A stretch of DNA of 64,000 bases from Bacillus mobilis (GTDB taxonomy: Bacteria; Bacillota; Bacilli; Bacillales; Bacillaceae_G), in the NCBI RefSeq assembly GCF_001884045.1, contig NZ_MACF01000046.1, forward strand, positions 434,001-498,000, given 5' to 3'. The notes under the pieces were generated by a model. It was given only the letters and a program-made list of their open reading frames with translations, searched no databases and had not been told where the DNA came from. Numbering within the stretch: the stretch's first letter is position 1; every line of letters begins with the position of its first letter. Positions 10,979-19,453 of the stretch are shown here, piece after piece. The translations under genes were made by a program, and so were the position numbers.

Positions 10979-10997
10979 AATAGAAGGGGAAGGAAAC

Positions 10998-11639
10998 ATG
11001 ATTATTCATATTTTAGCGGGCGGACCTGCGGAATATTGTGCAGATTTTTCTCGATATGAAAGTGAGAAAGTAGTGTGGGCGGCAGTTGATAGAGGCGTAT
11101 ATCGTTTATTAAAAGGAGGAATTACTCCAGCTGTTGCGTTTGGAGATTACGATTCAGTTACTGAAGAAGAATTAGTATGGATGGGCCAGCAAACAAATGA
11201 CTTACATATTGTTCCTCGTGAAAAAGATCAAACAGATTTAGAAATTGCGATTAACTGGGCGTTAGAACAAAATCCGACATTGATTCGTATTTTTGGTGCC
11301 ACTGGTGGAAGGCTGGATCACGGTTTAGCAAATATACAGATGCTTTTAAGAGGGTTAGAAGTAGAGATAGAAATGTGTATTGTAGACAATAAAAATGAAA
11401 TAAGCGTGAAAAAAGTGGGTACACATATAATTGAAGACAATAAAAATTTCCCTTATGTATCTTTTGTGCCGGTTACTGAAATAGTGGAAGGGATTACATT
11501 GCTTGGATTTAAGTATCCTCTAACTAATAAAACAATAGAATGGGGATCAACACTTTGTATTAGTAATGAACTCGTTGAGGAAAAAGGTACTTTTTCATTT
11601 ACTTCTGGCATATTAATGGTGATAAGAAGCACTGATTAA
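10998..11639 (+). CDS. thiN: Thiamine pyrophosphokinase
   Basis: ThiN transfers pyrophosphate from ATP to thiamine, giving thiamine pyrophosphate in one step. The 213-residue product begins MIIHILAGGP, contains the conserved AFGDYDSV and DQTDLEIA acidic motifs and GATGGRLDH, and ends with the small beta-rich thiamine-binding domain. The start at 10998 follows AGAAGGGGAAGG; the upstream in-frame ATG at 10959 lies within a terminator hairpin. The formerly used name is yloS. It is separated from rpe by a terminator, yet no clear promoter of its own was seen in the short gap. Confidence 0.94.
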   Translation: MIIHILAGGPAEYCADFSRYESEKVVWAAVDRGVYRLLKGGITPAVAFGDYDSVTEEELVWMGQQTNDLHIVPREKDQTDLEIAINWALEQNPTLIRIFGATGGRLDHGLANIQMLLRGLEVEIEMCIVDNKNEISVKKVGTHIIEDNKNFPYVSFVPVTEIVEGITLLGFKYPLTNKTIEWGSTLCISNELVEEKGTFSFTSGILMVIRSTD

Positions 11640-11642
11640 AGA

Positions 11643-11670
11643 AACAATTTTGCTCCTTACATCATATAGT
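11643..11670 (+). promoter_or_regulatory. Candidate sigma-E promoter for spoVM
   Basis: AACAATT at 11643-11649 and CATATAGT at 11663-11670 are separated by 13 bases. This resembles the mother-cell sigma-E consensus (kmATAtt, 13-14 bases, CATAcahT). It sits just upstream of spoVM, known in B. subtilis to be a mother-cell sigma-E gene. The assignment is by motif and by known regulation; no mapped start is available. Confidence 0.55.
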
Positions 11671-11705
11671 GAACAAGTGGAGTAATGGGGATTAGGAGGG
11701 AAACC

Positions 11706-11786
11706 ATGAGATTTTATACAATTAAGTTACCTAAATTTCTTGGTGGAATTGTTCGTGCCATGTTAAATACCTTCAAAAAAGATTAA
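11706..11786 (+). CDS. spoVM: Stage V sporulation peptide SpoVM (26 residues)
   Basis: A small gene begins at ATG 11706 behind a strong TTAGGAGGG ribosome site and encodes 26 residues starting MRFYTIKLPKFLGG and ending NTFKKD. This matches SpoVM, the amphipathic helix that recognises the convex forespore membrane and anchors SpoIVA, the base of the spore coat. Pro9, needed for curvature sensing in B. subtilis, is present. It differs from my memory of the B. subtilis peptide mainly at position 2 and near the C-terminus. The gene proves an endospore former and lies between thiN and the convergent rpmB. Confidence 0.96.
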   Translation: MRFYTIKLPKFLGGIVRAMLNTFKKD

Positions 11787-11814
11787 AAAAAGCACCTATT
11801 ACCGGTGCTTTTTT
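11786..11814. terminator. Terminator after spoVM
   Basis: AAAAAAGCACC (11786-11796) pairs with GGTGCTTTTTT (11804-11814) around a seven-base loop, with the T-run on the + strand. It starts at the last base of the spoVM stop codon. Confidence 0.9.
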
Positions 11815-11826
11815 CATTGTCATAGT

Positions 11827-11855
11827 AAAAAAAGAGCCTAGAGGCTCTTTTTTTT
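11827..11855. terminator. Bidirectional terminator between spoVM and rpmB
   Basis: AAAAAAAGAGCC (11827-11838) and GGCTCTTTTTTTT (11843-11855) form a stem with loop TAGA, A-rich on one side and T-rich on the other. It lies five bases beyond the rpmB stop and would terminate rpmB on the - strand as well as read-through from spoVM on the + strand. Confidence 0.9.
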
Positions 11856-11859
11856 ATTA

Positions 11860-12048
11860 TTAAACACGTTCGATTTTGCCAGATTTTAATGCTCTAGCAG
11901 AAACGTAAACACGTTGAACTTTTCCGTCGATGCGTACGCGAACTTTTTGAAGGTTAGCGCCCCATTTACGTTTTGTAGCGTTCATTGCGTGAGAACGAGA
12001 GTTACCAGAACGAGCTTTTCTTCCAGTGATAGCACAAACACGAGCCAT
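11860..12048 (-). CDS. rpmB: 50S ribosomal protein L28
   Basis: L28 is a 62-residue basic protein of the large subunit. The sequence begins [12 protein letters not shown] and contains the conserved [10 protein letters not shown] and [12 protein letters not shown] stretches. Only one cysteine is present, so this is the zinc-free form. It is the only minus-strand gene in the window. The ribosome site CCCTCCCTT on the + strand (12057-12065; AAGGGAGGG when read on the - strand) lies nine bases before the start. It converges on spoVM and diverges from yloU, the same arrangement as in B. subtilis. Confidence 0.97.
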
Positions 12049-12128
12049 TTATATTTCCCTCCCTTGATACCTTACCATACGTAATTTTTCAATGTTAGTC
12101 TTTTTTGCGATGCTAAAAACACTACTAT

Positions 12129-12157
12129 AATTTAACACAACTAAAAAGAGAATGCAA
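12129..12157 (-). promoter_or_regulatory. Candidate sigma-A promoter for rpmB
   Basis: Read on the - strand, TTGCAT (complement of 12152-12157) and TAAATT (complement of 12129-12134) are 17 bases apart. The -10 match is only moderate and an overlapping TATAGT lies just downstream. Transcription would begin about 75 bases before rpmB. Confidence 0.45.
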
Positions 12158-12171
12158 CACCGTAGAAAAAA

Positions 12172-12242
12172 GAAATCAAGAAAAATTACTTGACACCATA
12201 TGTCGATGATGAAAAGCTGAAATCAAGAAAAATTACTTGACA
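12172..12242. repeat. Two direct copies of a 24-base element containing an inverted repeat
   Basis: The same 24 bases occur at 12172-12195 and 12219-12242, with starts 47 bases apart. Each copy contains the inverted repeat TCAAG-N8-CTTGA and ends in TTGACA. The second TTGACA (12237-12242) could serve as the -35 of a yloU promoter, with TATAAT at 12263-12268, but the spacer is then 20 bases. The spacing of two identical palindromic sites suggests operators for a dimeric regulator; that is inference. Confidence 0.75.
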
Positions 12243-12268
12243 TATTATAGTGGTACATGTTGTATAAT
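12237..12268 (+). promoter_or_regulatory. Candidate yloU-fakA promoter with a long spacer
   Basis: A consensus -35 TTGACA at 12237-12242 and a consensus -10 TATAAT at 12263-12268 are 20 bases apart, longer than the usual 17. Either an activator is needed or the -10 works with another -35. It lies about 150 bases before yloU. Confidence 0.4.
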
Positions 12269-12423
12269 AACAATGGACTATTTTGCTCATCATAAAAAAT
12301 GTGATTTAAAACATAAAATATGAGAGTGAAAAGAAAGAACGATGGAATTTTCTTTAAAAAGATTATATGATAGTAACTAAAGTAGTCTAGCTCACTTTCA
12401 CCATTTATGAAGGGGGAAACGAG

Positions 12424-12786
12424 ATGTCAATTGAAATTAAAACGAAGTATGGTCAAATTGATATTAGTACAGATGTAATTGCAACAATTGCTGGAGGTGC
12501 CGCAGTAGATTGCTACGGTATCGTAGGTATGGCATCAAAAAATCAGTTAAAAGATGGTTTAACAGATATTTTACGAAAAGAAAACTTCACTAGAGGTGTT
12601 ATTGTTCGTAAAGATGAAGATGAAGTACATATTGATATGTATATTATTGTGAGCTATGGTACGAAAATTTCAGAAGTAGCACATAACGTGCAGACGAAAG
12701 TGAAATATACATTAGATCAAACTGTAGGACTAGCAGTAGATTCTGTAAACATCTACGTACAAGGAGTTAAAGTAATAAACTTGTAA
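12424..12786 (+). CDS. yloU: Asp23/Gls24-family envelope stress protein YloU
   Basis: This 120-residue protein belongs to the Asp23 (alkaline shock) family, small cytoplasmic or membrane-associated proteins linked to envelope stress in Firmicutes; the biochemical role is not known. The start MSIEIKTKYGQIDIS, the AGGAAVDCYGIVGMA segment and the C-terminal VDSVNIYVQGVKV are family features. It begins at ATG 12424 with an excellent ribosome site and is 22 bases upstream of fakA, with which it is nearly always paired, suggesting a link to fatty-acid kinase or membrane lipid homeostasis. Confidence 0.93.
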   Translation: MSIEIKTKYGQIDISTDVIATIAGGAAVDCYGIVGMASKNQLKDGLTDILRKENFTRGVIVRKDEDEVHIDMYIIVSYGTKISEVAHNVQTKVKYTLDQTVGLAVDSVNIYVQGVKVINL

Positions 12787-12808
12787 TGTGCATTAAGGAG
12801 GAAAATCT

Positions 12809-14485
12809 GTGTCAATTCAAAAAATTGATGGGAAACGTTTATCACAAATGATCATGCAAGGAGCGAATAATTTAACAAATAATGTTCAGCTTGTTGATGC
12901 ATTAAACGTATTTCCAGTTCCAGATGGCGATACCGGTACAAACATGAACTTATCAATGACTTCAGGCGCACGTGAAGTGAAAGAAAATCCTTCACAGCAT
13001 GCTGGTAAAGTCGGCGTAAGTTTAGCCAAAGGATTATTAATGGGAGCTCGTGGTAACTCTGGTGTTATTTTATCTCAGTTATTCCGTGGTTTCTCTAAAT
13101 CCATTGAACAAAAAGAAGAATTAACAACAGTTGATTTTGCTGCAGCTTTAGATGCTGGGGTAGAAGCGGCTTACAAAGCGGTTATGAAACCGATTGAAGG
13201 AACGATTTTAACGGTTGCAAGAGAAACGGGTAAATATGCAGTGACAGTTGCGAAAAAACAGCGCGACTTTGTTTTGTTTATGGAAGACGTTGTGAAAGAA
13301 GCAAATGCATCGTTAAATCGTACGCCAGATTTATTACCTGTATTAAAACAAGTTGGCGTTGTAGATAGCGGTGGTAAAGGTCTTGTTGTTGTATATGAAG
13401 GATTTTTAGCTGACTTAAAAGGAGAAACGATTTCTTCTAATGTGTCTGCCCAACCATCTATGAATGACATGGTACGCGCAGAACATCACCGTAGTGTACA
13501 AAGCCAATTGAGTACAGAAGATATAAAGTATGGATATTGTACGGAATTCATGGTGAAATTAGAGCCTGAAAAAATGAAAGAGCATAATTTCTCTGAACAA
13601 AAATTCCGTGAAGATATTAGTGTATACGGAGATTCACTACTTGTTGTATCAGATGATGAGGTTGTTAAGGTTCATATTCATGCGGAACATCCTGGAGATC
13701 CTATGAATTATGGACAACGCTATGGTAGTTTAATTAAGATTAAAGTAGAAAATATGCGTGAACAGCATACTGCTTTATTAGATGAGCCTACTATGATGCC
13801 TGAGCCGACTAGCCAGTCCAAAGAGAAACAACCGTACGGTATCGTAACTGTAGCTATGGGATCTGGTATCAAAACTTTATTTGAGAGCATTGGCGCGACG
13901 AAAGTGATCGAAGGTGGCCAAACGATGAATCCAAGTACGGAGGATATTGTGAAGGCGATTGAAGAAGCGAACGCTGAAAAAATCATTATTTTACCGAATA
14001 ACGGAAATATCGTGATGGCAGCAGAACAAGCAGCGTCAGTTGTTGATCAAGAAGTGATTGTGATTCGTTCGAAAACAGTTCCTCAAGGTATGGCTGCAAT
14101 GTTAGCATTTAATCCAGTTGGAACGTTAGAAGAGAATGAAGAAAACATGAAAGAAGCTTTATCTCATGTGAAAACCGGTCAAATTACGTATGCGGTACGT
14201 GATACGGAAATTGATGGTGTAGCAATTCAAAAAGATGACTTCATGTGTATTGCAGATGGAAAAATCGTATCAACAAATGCAGAAAAAGTTGGAGCTGCGA
14301 AGCAATTACTTGAAGCACTTATTGATGAAGATTCTGAAATCGTAACGATTCTACAAGGTGAAGATGCAACTGATGAAGAAGTAGCTGAGTTAGTTGAATT
14401 TGTAGAAGAGAAATTTGAAGATGCAGAAGTAGAAGTACATGCTGGAAACCAACCGGTGTATTCTTTCATCTTCTCTGTAGAATAA
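12809..14485 (+). CDS. fakA: Fatty acid kinase catalytic subunit FakA (YloV, DAK2 domain)
   Basis: FakA phosphorylates fatty acids held by FakB, making acyl-phosphate for PlsX/PlsY phospholipid synthesis from exogenous fatty acids. The 558-residue protein has an N-terminal DhaL-like kinase domain with the nucleotide/Mg motif PVPDGDTGTNM (Asp39, Asp41) and a glycine-rich GARGNSGVILSQ, a middle domain, and a C-terminal EDD-type domain. It starts with GTG at 12809 behind AAGGAGG. FakA hands substrate to PlsX, encoded 3 kb downstream. In B. subtilis the gene is called yloV. Confidence 0.94.
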   Translation: MSIQKIDGKRLSQMIMQGANNLTNNVQLVDALNVFPVPDGDTGTNMNLSMTSGAREVKENPSQHAGKVGVSLAKGLLMGARGNSGVILSQLFRGFSKSIEQKEELTTVDFAAALDAGVEAAYKAVMKPIEGTILTVARETGKYAVTVAKKQRDFVLFMEDVVKEANASLNRTPDLLPVLKQVGVVDSGGKGLVVVYEGFLADLKGETISSNVSAQPSMNDMVRAEHHRSVQSQLSTEDIKYGYCTEFMVKLEPEKMKEHNFSEQKFREDISVYGDSLLVVSDDEVVKVHIHAEHPGDPMNYGQRYGSLIKIKVENMREQHTALLDEPTMMPEPTSQSKEKQPYGIVTVAMGSGIKTLFESIGATKVIEGGQTMNPSTEDIVKAIEEANAEKIIILPNNGNIVMAAEQAASVVDQEVIVIRSKTVPQGMAAMLAFNPVGTLEENEENMKEALSHVKTGQITYAVRDTEIDGVAIQKDDFMCIADGKIVSTNAEKVGAAKQLLEALIDEDSEIVTILQGEDATDEEVAELVEFVEEKFEDAEVEVHAGNQPVYSFIFSVE

Positions 14486-14774
14486 GAAAAATTCGTTTTG
14501 AAAATAAATGGATTACTTACTTGCTAATGGATAAGAAGTAGTAATATGAAGTTTATTACTAGTTTTTATTCAAAAGGCTAGCATATTGAAGATAAAAAAG
14601 AGCCTTGCTGCTAATAGTGAGGCTCTTTTCTTTCGTGTTGCTTATGAGGGATTTGAGTAGTTTCTCTTAGAATGCCTATGATAGAATATATAAGGTGAAA
14701 AAGAGCGATTACAGATGTCAATCGTGTTAGTCGATAATGTATCAAAGAAAATAATGTGACGGAGCGTGAGAATC
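14486..14774 (+). other. Intergenic region fakA-recG
   Basis: No gene remnant was recognised in these 289 bases. In B. subtilis this is where the L-serine dehydratase genes sdaAB-sdaAA lie. The stretch holds AT-rich sequence, one terminator (14596-14629) and a weak promoter-like pair TTGAGT (14653-14658) and TATGAT (14677-14682) with an 18-base spacer that could serve recG. Confidence 0.6.
14596..14632 (+). terminator. Terminator after fakA
   Basis: AAAAGAGCCT (14596-14605) pairs with AGGCTCTTTT (14620-14629) around a 14-base loop, followed by CTTTCG. The T-run is four bases plus further Ts. It probably ends the yloU-fakA transcript. Confidence 0.75.
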
Positions 14775-16823
14775 TTGAATGAAGTTGTACAAGTTCCTGT
14801 TACGGATGTAAAGGGAATCGGAGGAGAAACATCTGAATTACTACACGAGATGGGAATTTATACAGTTTCTCATCTATTAGAACATTTTCCGTACCGTTAT
14901 GAAGATTATGCGATGAAAGATCTTGCTGAAGTAAAGCATGATGAACGGGTAACAGTTGAAGGGAAAGTTCATAGTGCTCCTTTACTACAATATTATGGGA
15001 AGAAAAAGTCGCGCCTTACGGTTCGTGTCCTTGTCGGTCGTTATTTAATTACAGCTGTATGTTTTAATAGACCGTACTATAAGCAAAAGTTAACTTTAGA
15101 TGAAACGGTAACGATAACAGGTAAATGGGATCAGCACCGTCAAACGATTGCGGTATCAGAGCTTCATTTCGGACCAGTTGCACGCCAACAAGACGTAGAG
15201 CCTGTATACTCAGTGAAAGGGAAACTTACAGTAAAACAGATGCGCCGTTTTATTGCCCAAGCATTCAAGGAGTATGGAGAATCTATAGTTGAAGTGTTGC
15301 CTGATGGATTGTTAAGTCGATATAAATTATTGCCGCGTTATGAAGCGCTCAAGGCGCTTCATTTTCCAGCAGGACAGGAAGATTTAAAACAAGCGCGTCG
15401 CCGTTTTGTATATGAGGAATTTTTCTTATTTCAGCTGAAAATGCAAACATTACGGAAAATGGAGAGGGAAAATTCGAAAGGGACGAAAAAAGAAATTCCT
15501 TCAGCAGAATTGCAAGAGTTTATCGATGCACTTCCGTTTCCGTTAACTGGTGCGCAGAGCCGGGTAGTAGATGAAATTATGAAAGATATGACATCTCCTT
15601 ATCGAATGAATCGTCTGTTGCAAGGTGATGTAGGTTCTGGGAAAACAGTCGTTGCAGCGATTGGCCTTTATGCAGCGAAATTAGCACATTATCAAGGTGC
15701 TTTAATGGTTCCTACAGAAATTTTAGCGGAGCAACATTATCAATCGCTCGCAGAGACGTTCTCACACTTTGGTATGAAGGTTGAATTGCTAACAAGTTCT
15801 GTTAAAGGTGTAAGGCGTCGAGAGATTTTGGCGAAATTAGAACAAGGAGAAATAGATATCCTTGTCGGAACACATGCTTTAATTCAAGATGAAGTTATCT
15901 TTCATAGGTTAGGTCTCGTTATTACTGATGAACAACATCGATTTGGTGTAGCACAGCGACGAGTTTTAAGGGAGAAAGGTGAAAGTCCAGATGTATTATT
16001 TATGACAGCGACCCCAATTCCGCGTACGTTAGCAATTACTGCATTTGGAGAGATGGATGTTTCTATAATCGATGAGATGCCAGCTGGTAGAAAGGTAATT
16101 GAAACATACTGGGCAAAACATGATATGTTAGATCGAGTTCTCGGTTTTGTGGAGAAGGAGATAAAAAAAGGAAGACAAGCATATGTAATTTGTCCCCTTA
16201 TTGAAGAATCTGAGAAACTTGATGTACAAAATGCGATCGACTTACATAGTATGCTGACTCATCATTATCAAGGGAAATGTCAAGTTGGATTAATGCATGG
16301 AAGATTATCATCTCAAGAAAAAGAAGAGATAATGGGACAATTTAGTGAAAATAAAGTGCAAATTCTCGTGTCGACAACGGTTGTTGAAGTAGGTGTGAAC
16401 GTACCGAATGCGACTGTAATGGTTATTTATGATGCAGAGCGTTTCGGTTTATCGCAGCTTCATCAGCTCAGGGGACGTGTTGGGCGTGGTAGTGAACAAT
16501 CATATTGTTTATTAATCGCGGATCCAAAATCGGAAACGGGAAAAGAGCGAATGCGTATTATGACCGAAACGAACGATGGATTTGTATTGTCAGAAAAAGA
16601 TTTAGAGTTAAGAGGTCCTGGAGATTTCTTTGGAAGTAAGCAAAGTGGTTTACCAGAATTCAAGGTTGCTGATATGGTACATGATTATCGAGCGTTAGAA
16701 ACTGCAAGACAAGATGCAGCATTACTAGTAGATTCCGAAGCGTTTTGGCATAATGATCAATATGCTTCGCTGCGTACTTATCTTGACGGGACAGGTGTGT
16801 TCCAAGGAGAGAAGCTCGATTAA
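14775..16823 (+). CDS. recG: ATP-dependent DNA helicase RecG
   Basis: RecG remodels stalled forks and Holliday junctions. The product has an N-terminal wedge/OB domain (about 1-180) with conserved [12 protein letters not shown] and FPYRYEDY, Walker [17 protein letters not shown] (motif II), TATPIPRTL (III) and the C-terminal QLRGRVGRG motif VI. I chose TTG at 14775, ten bases after GGAG, giving 682 residues and a start [18 protein letters not shown] at 14766 is the alternative but touches the ribosome site. Family membership is unambiguous; only the start is uncertain. Confidence 0.94.
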
Positions 16824-16845
16824 AGGGAGGCAACAAAAGTTTTTG

Positions 16846-16874
16846 TTGCATTCTACTTTTAATGATTATATACT
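16846..16874 (+). promoter_or_regulatory. Sigma-A promoter of the fapR-plsX-fabDG operon
   Basis: TTGCAT (16846-16851) and TATACT (16869-16874) are separated by exactly 17 bases. Transcription would start near 16881, inside the FapR operator. Upstream, CAACAAAA/TTTTGTTG (16831-16848) can form a small hairpin after recG. Confidence 0.75.
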
Positions 16875-16878
16875 ACTG

Positions 16879-16895
16879 TTAGTACCTAGTCATAA
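16879..16895. promoter_or_regulatory. FapR operator
   Basis: TTAGTACCTAGTCATAA matches the known FapR box (a 17-base inverted repeat built on TTAGTACC) perfectly in the left half and imperfectly in the right. It begins four bases after the -10 box, so bound FapR would block initiation; malonyl-CoA releases FapR. This implies autoregulation of fapR and the lipid operon, as in B. subtilis. Confidence 0.85.
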
Positions 16896-16911
16896 AAATG
16901 GATGGTGCGGT

Positions 16912-17505
16912 ATGAAAAAAAGAAGAAGTAAAAAAGAAAGACAAGAATTATTACAACAAACAATAGAAACGAATCCTTTTATTACGGATGAAGATTTAGC
17001 AGAAAAATTTCAAGTGAGTATACAAACCGTACGTCTTGATCGTATGGAATTATCTATTCCTGAATTAAGAGAAAGAATTAAACATGTAGCTACGAAGCAA
17101 CATGAAGAAGATGTGAAATCTTTACCGTTAGAAGAGGTTGTCGGAGAAATTATCGATATAGAATTAGATAGACATGCGATTTCTATCTTTGAAGTGAAGG
17201 TAGAACACGTATTTAAAAGAAATCAGATTGCCCGTGGGCATCATTTGTTTGCACAAGCAAACTCACTAGCTGTTGCAGTTATTGATGAAGAATTAGCTTT
17301 AACTGCAAAGTCTACCATTCGATACATTCGTCCTGTAAAATTAGGAGAGCGTGTTGTTGCAAAAGCACGCGTTGAAGATGTAGAGAATGATAAAGGACGG
17401 ACCGTTGTAAAAGTGCGTAGCTTTGTTGGAGAAGAACTTGTTTTTACAGGCACTTTTGAAATGTATCGATCTAGTAATTATAGTGAGGAAGGTAACAACT
17501 TATGA
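16912..17505 (+). CDS. fapR: Fatty acid and phospholipid synthesis repressor FapR
   Basis: FapR represses fatty-acid and phospholipid genes and is induced by malonyl-CoA or malonyl-ACP. The 197-residue protein has an N-terminal DeoR-like helix-turn-helix (about 22-45, with [21 protein letters not shown]) and a hotdog-fold effector domain (about 100-190, with [18 protein letters not shown]). ATG 16912 is chosen by homology; its ribosome site (GGTGCGG) is weak. Earlier in-frame starts overlap recG and the operator. The stop overlaps the plsX start by four bases. A FapR operator lies in its own promoter. Confidence 0.95.
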
Positions 17506-18494
17506 AAATCGCAATAGATGCAATGGGCGGCGATCACGCTCCAAAGGCTGTCGTATTAGGAGCAATGAAAGCTATTAAGGAATATTCTGATTTACATATT
17601 ACGTTAGTAGGGAAAGAAGAGGAAATTCGTCAATACTTAACGAGTGAAGAACGAATTACTATACTTCATACAGATGAAAAAATCGAATCGACAGATGAAC
17701 CAGTAAGAGCGGTTCGTCGAAAAAAACAAGCTTCAATGGTACTAGCAGCGCAGCAAGTGAAAGATGGCGTAGCGGATGCTTGTATATCAGCTGGTAGTAC
17801 AGGAGCTTTAATGGCGGCTGGATTGTTTGTTGTAGGTCGTATGGAAGGAATTGAGCGACCAGCTTTATCCCCTACAATGCCAACTGTTGATGGAGAAGGT
17901 TTTGTTATGTTAGATGTTGGAGCGAACGTTGATGCAAAACCAATTCATTTATATCAATATGCAGTAATGGGATCTGTATACGCTGAGAAAGTAAGGGGGA
18001 TTAAAAATCCTCGCGTTGGACTTTTGAACGTTGGAACAGAGGATGGCAAAGGGAACGAGCTTTCAAAACAAGTCTTTGCAATGCTTAAGGATGCCCCAAT
18101 TAATTTCGTTGGGAACGTTGAATCAAGAGATTTATTGCAAGGTGTAGCAGATGTTGTTGTGTGTGATGGTTTTACAGGGAATGTAGCGCTAAAATCATTA
18201 GAAGGAACGGCACTTGCATTATTCTCTATGTTAAAAGAGCAGTTAATGAGTTCGTTTACGAGTAAATTAGCAGCAGCGGTATTAAAGCCAAAACTTATGG
18301 TATTAAAAGATAAAATGGATTATTCGGAGTATGGGGGAGCGGCATTGTTTGGATTGAAAGCTCCTGTCATTAAGGCTCACGGTTCTTCCAATGACCAATC
18401 GATATTTAGTGCGATTCGTCAAACGAGAGAAATGGTAGCGAAAGAAGTAATTCCTACTATTTCAAGTGTAATGGAGAAAGAGCCACTCCAATAA
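17502..18494 (+). CDS. plsX: Phosphate acyltransferase PlsX
   Basis: PlsX makes acyl-phosphate from acyl-ACP for PlsY, the first committed step of phospholipid synthesis, acting at the membrane surface. The 330-residue protein begins [14 protein letters not shown], the family signature, and contains [24 protein letters not shown] and [11 protein letters not shown]. It is coupled to fapR by an ATGA overlap and followed by fabD after 14 bases. It also connects to fakA upstream, which supplies acyl-phosphate from external fatty acids. Confidence 0.97.
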
Positions 18495-18508
18495 GAGGAG
18501 GATTTGAA

Positions 18509-19453
18509 ATGGGAAAACTAGCATTTCTTTTTCCGGGCCAAGGTTCACAGGCAGTTGGAATGGGTAAACAGTTAGCGGAGAATAATAAAGAGGTTGCAAA
18601 TGTGTTTGCAAAAGCAGATGAGGTGTTGCAAGATTCACTTTCAGAAGTGATTTTTGAAGGACCGCAGGAAAAGCTTACGTTAACGACAAATGCGCAGCCT
18701 GCCTTATTAACAACGAGTTTTGCTATTTTGACAGCTTTGAAAGAGTATGATATTACACCAGATTTTGTTGCAGGACATAGTTTAGGTGAATATAGCGCAC
18801 TTGTAGCAGCGGGTGCAATAACTTTTGAAGACGCTGTATACGCTGTAAGGAAACGTGGGGAATATATGGAAGAAGCTGTTCCTGGCGGAGAAGGTGCAAT
18901 GGCCGCTATTTTAGGTGCTGATCCACATATGCTGAAACAAGTTACAGAAGAAGTAACAAGTGAAGGATATGCAGTACAAATCGCTAATATGAATAGTACG
19001 AAGCAAATTGTGATTTCTGGAACAAAGCAAGGAGTCGAGATTGCTTCTCAAAGAGCGAAAGAAAATGGTGCAAAGAGAGCAATTCCGCTTAAGGTAAGTG
19101 GACCGTTCCACTCTTCACTTATGAAGCCGGCAGCTGAGAAGTTCCAAAGTGTCCTAAATGAAATTACAATTCAAGATACGAATATTCCTGTTATCGCAAA
19201 TGTAACAGCAGACGTTATTACAAGCGGTACACATATTCAAGAAAAGCTAATTGAACAGCTCTATTCGCCTGTCTTATGGTACCCGTCCATTGAAAATATG
19301 GTGAGTCAAGGTGTAGATACATTTATTGAGATTGGACCTGGGAAAGTACTTGCTGGACTGATGAAGTCAATTGATTCATCAGTGAAAGCATATGCGATAT
19401 ATGATGAAGAGACATTAAAAGATACCATTTCAAATCTGAGAGGAGAAAACTGA
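18509..19453 (+). CDS. fabD: Malonyl-CoA:ACP transacylase FabD
   Basis: FabD moves malonyl from CoA to acyl carrier protein, the elongation substrate of type II fatty acid synthesis. The 314-residue product starts [14 protein letters not shown], has the nucleophile in GHSLGE (Ser91) and the partner histidine in GPFHSS (His201). Its stop shares one base with the fabG start (TGATG). A strong AGAGGAGG ribosome site precedes the ATG. It is regulated by FapR through the operon promoter. Confidence 0.97.
   Translation: MGKLAFLFPGQGSQAVGMGKQLAENNKEVANVFAKADEVLQDSLSEVIFEGPQEKLTLTTNAQPALLTTSFAILTALKEYDITPDFVAGHSLGEYSALVAAGAITFEDAVYAVRKRGEYMEEAVPGGEGAMAAILGADPHMLKQVTEEVTSEGYAVQIANMNSTKQIVISGTKQGVEIASQRAKENGAKRAIPLKVSGPFHSSLMKPAAEKFQSVLNEITIQDTNIPVIANVTADVITSGTHIQEKLIEQLYSPVLWYPSIENMVSQGVDTFIEIGPGKVLAGLMKSIDSSVKAYAIYDEETLKDTISNLRGEN

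Larger units (their letters stand above)
12049..12423. other. 375-base divergent intergenic region rpmB/yloU
   Basis: No gene is seen here. It holds the rpmB ribosome site and a probable rpmB promoter, two copies of a 24-base repeat (12172-12195 and 12219-12242), a candidate yloU promoter, and about 150 bases of AT-rich yloU leader ending in the strong ribosome site GAAGGGGGAAA at about 12409-12419. Confidence 0.8.

Noticed and set aside
10959-10997. Longer N-terminus for thiN from ATG 10959
   Set aside because: That ATG is inside the loop of a strong terminator hairpin; ATG 10998 has a good ribosome site and matches the family start.
12346-12360. CodY-box-like AATTTTCTTTAAAAA upstream of yloU
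   Set aside because: Compared with the consensus AATTTTCWGAAAATT it has at least four mismatches concentrated in one half; in an AT-rich genome this is expected by chance.
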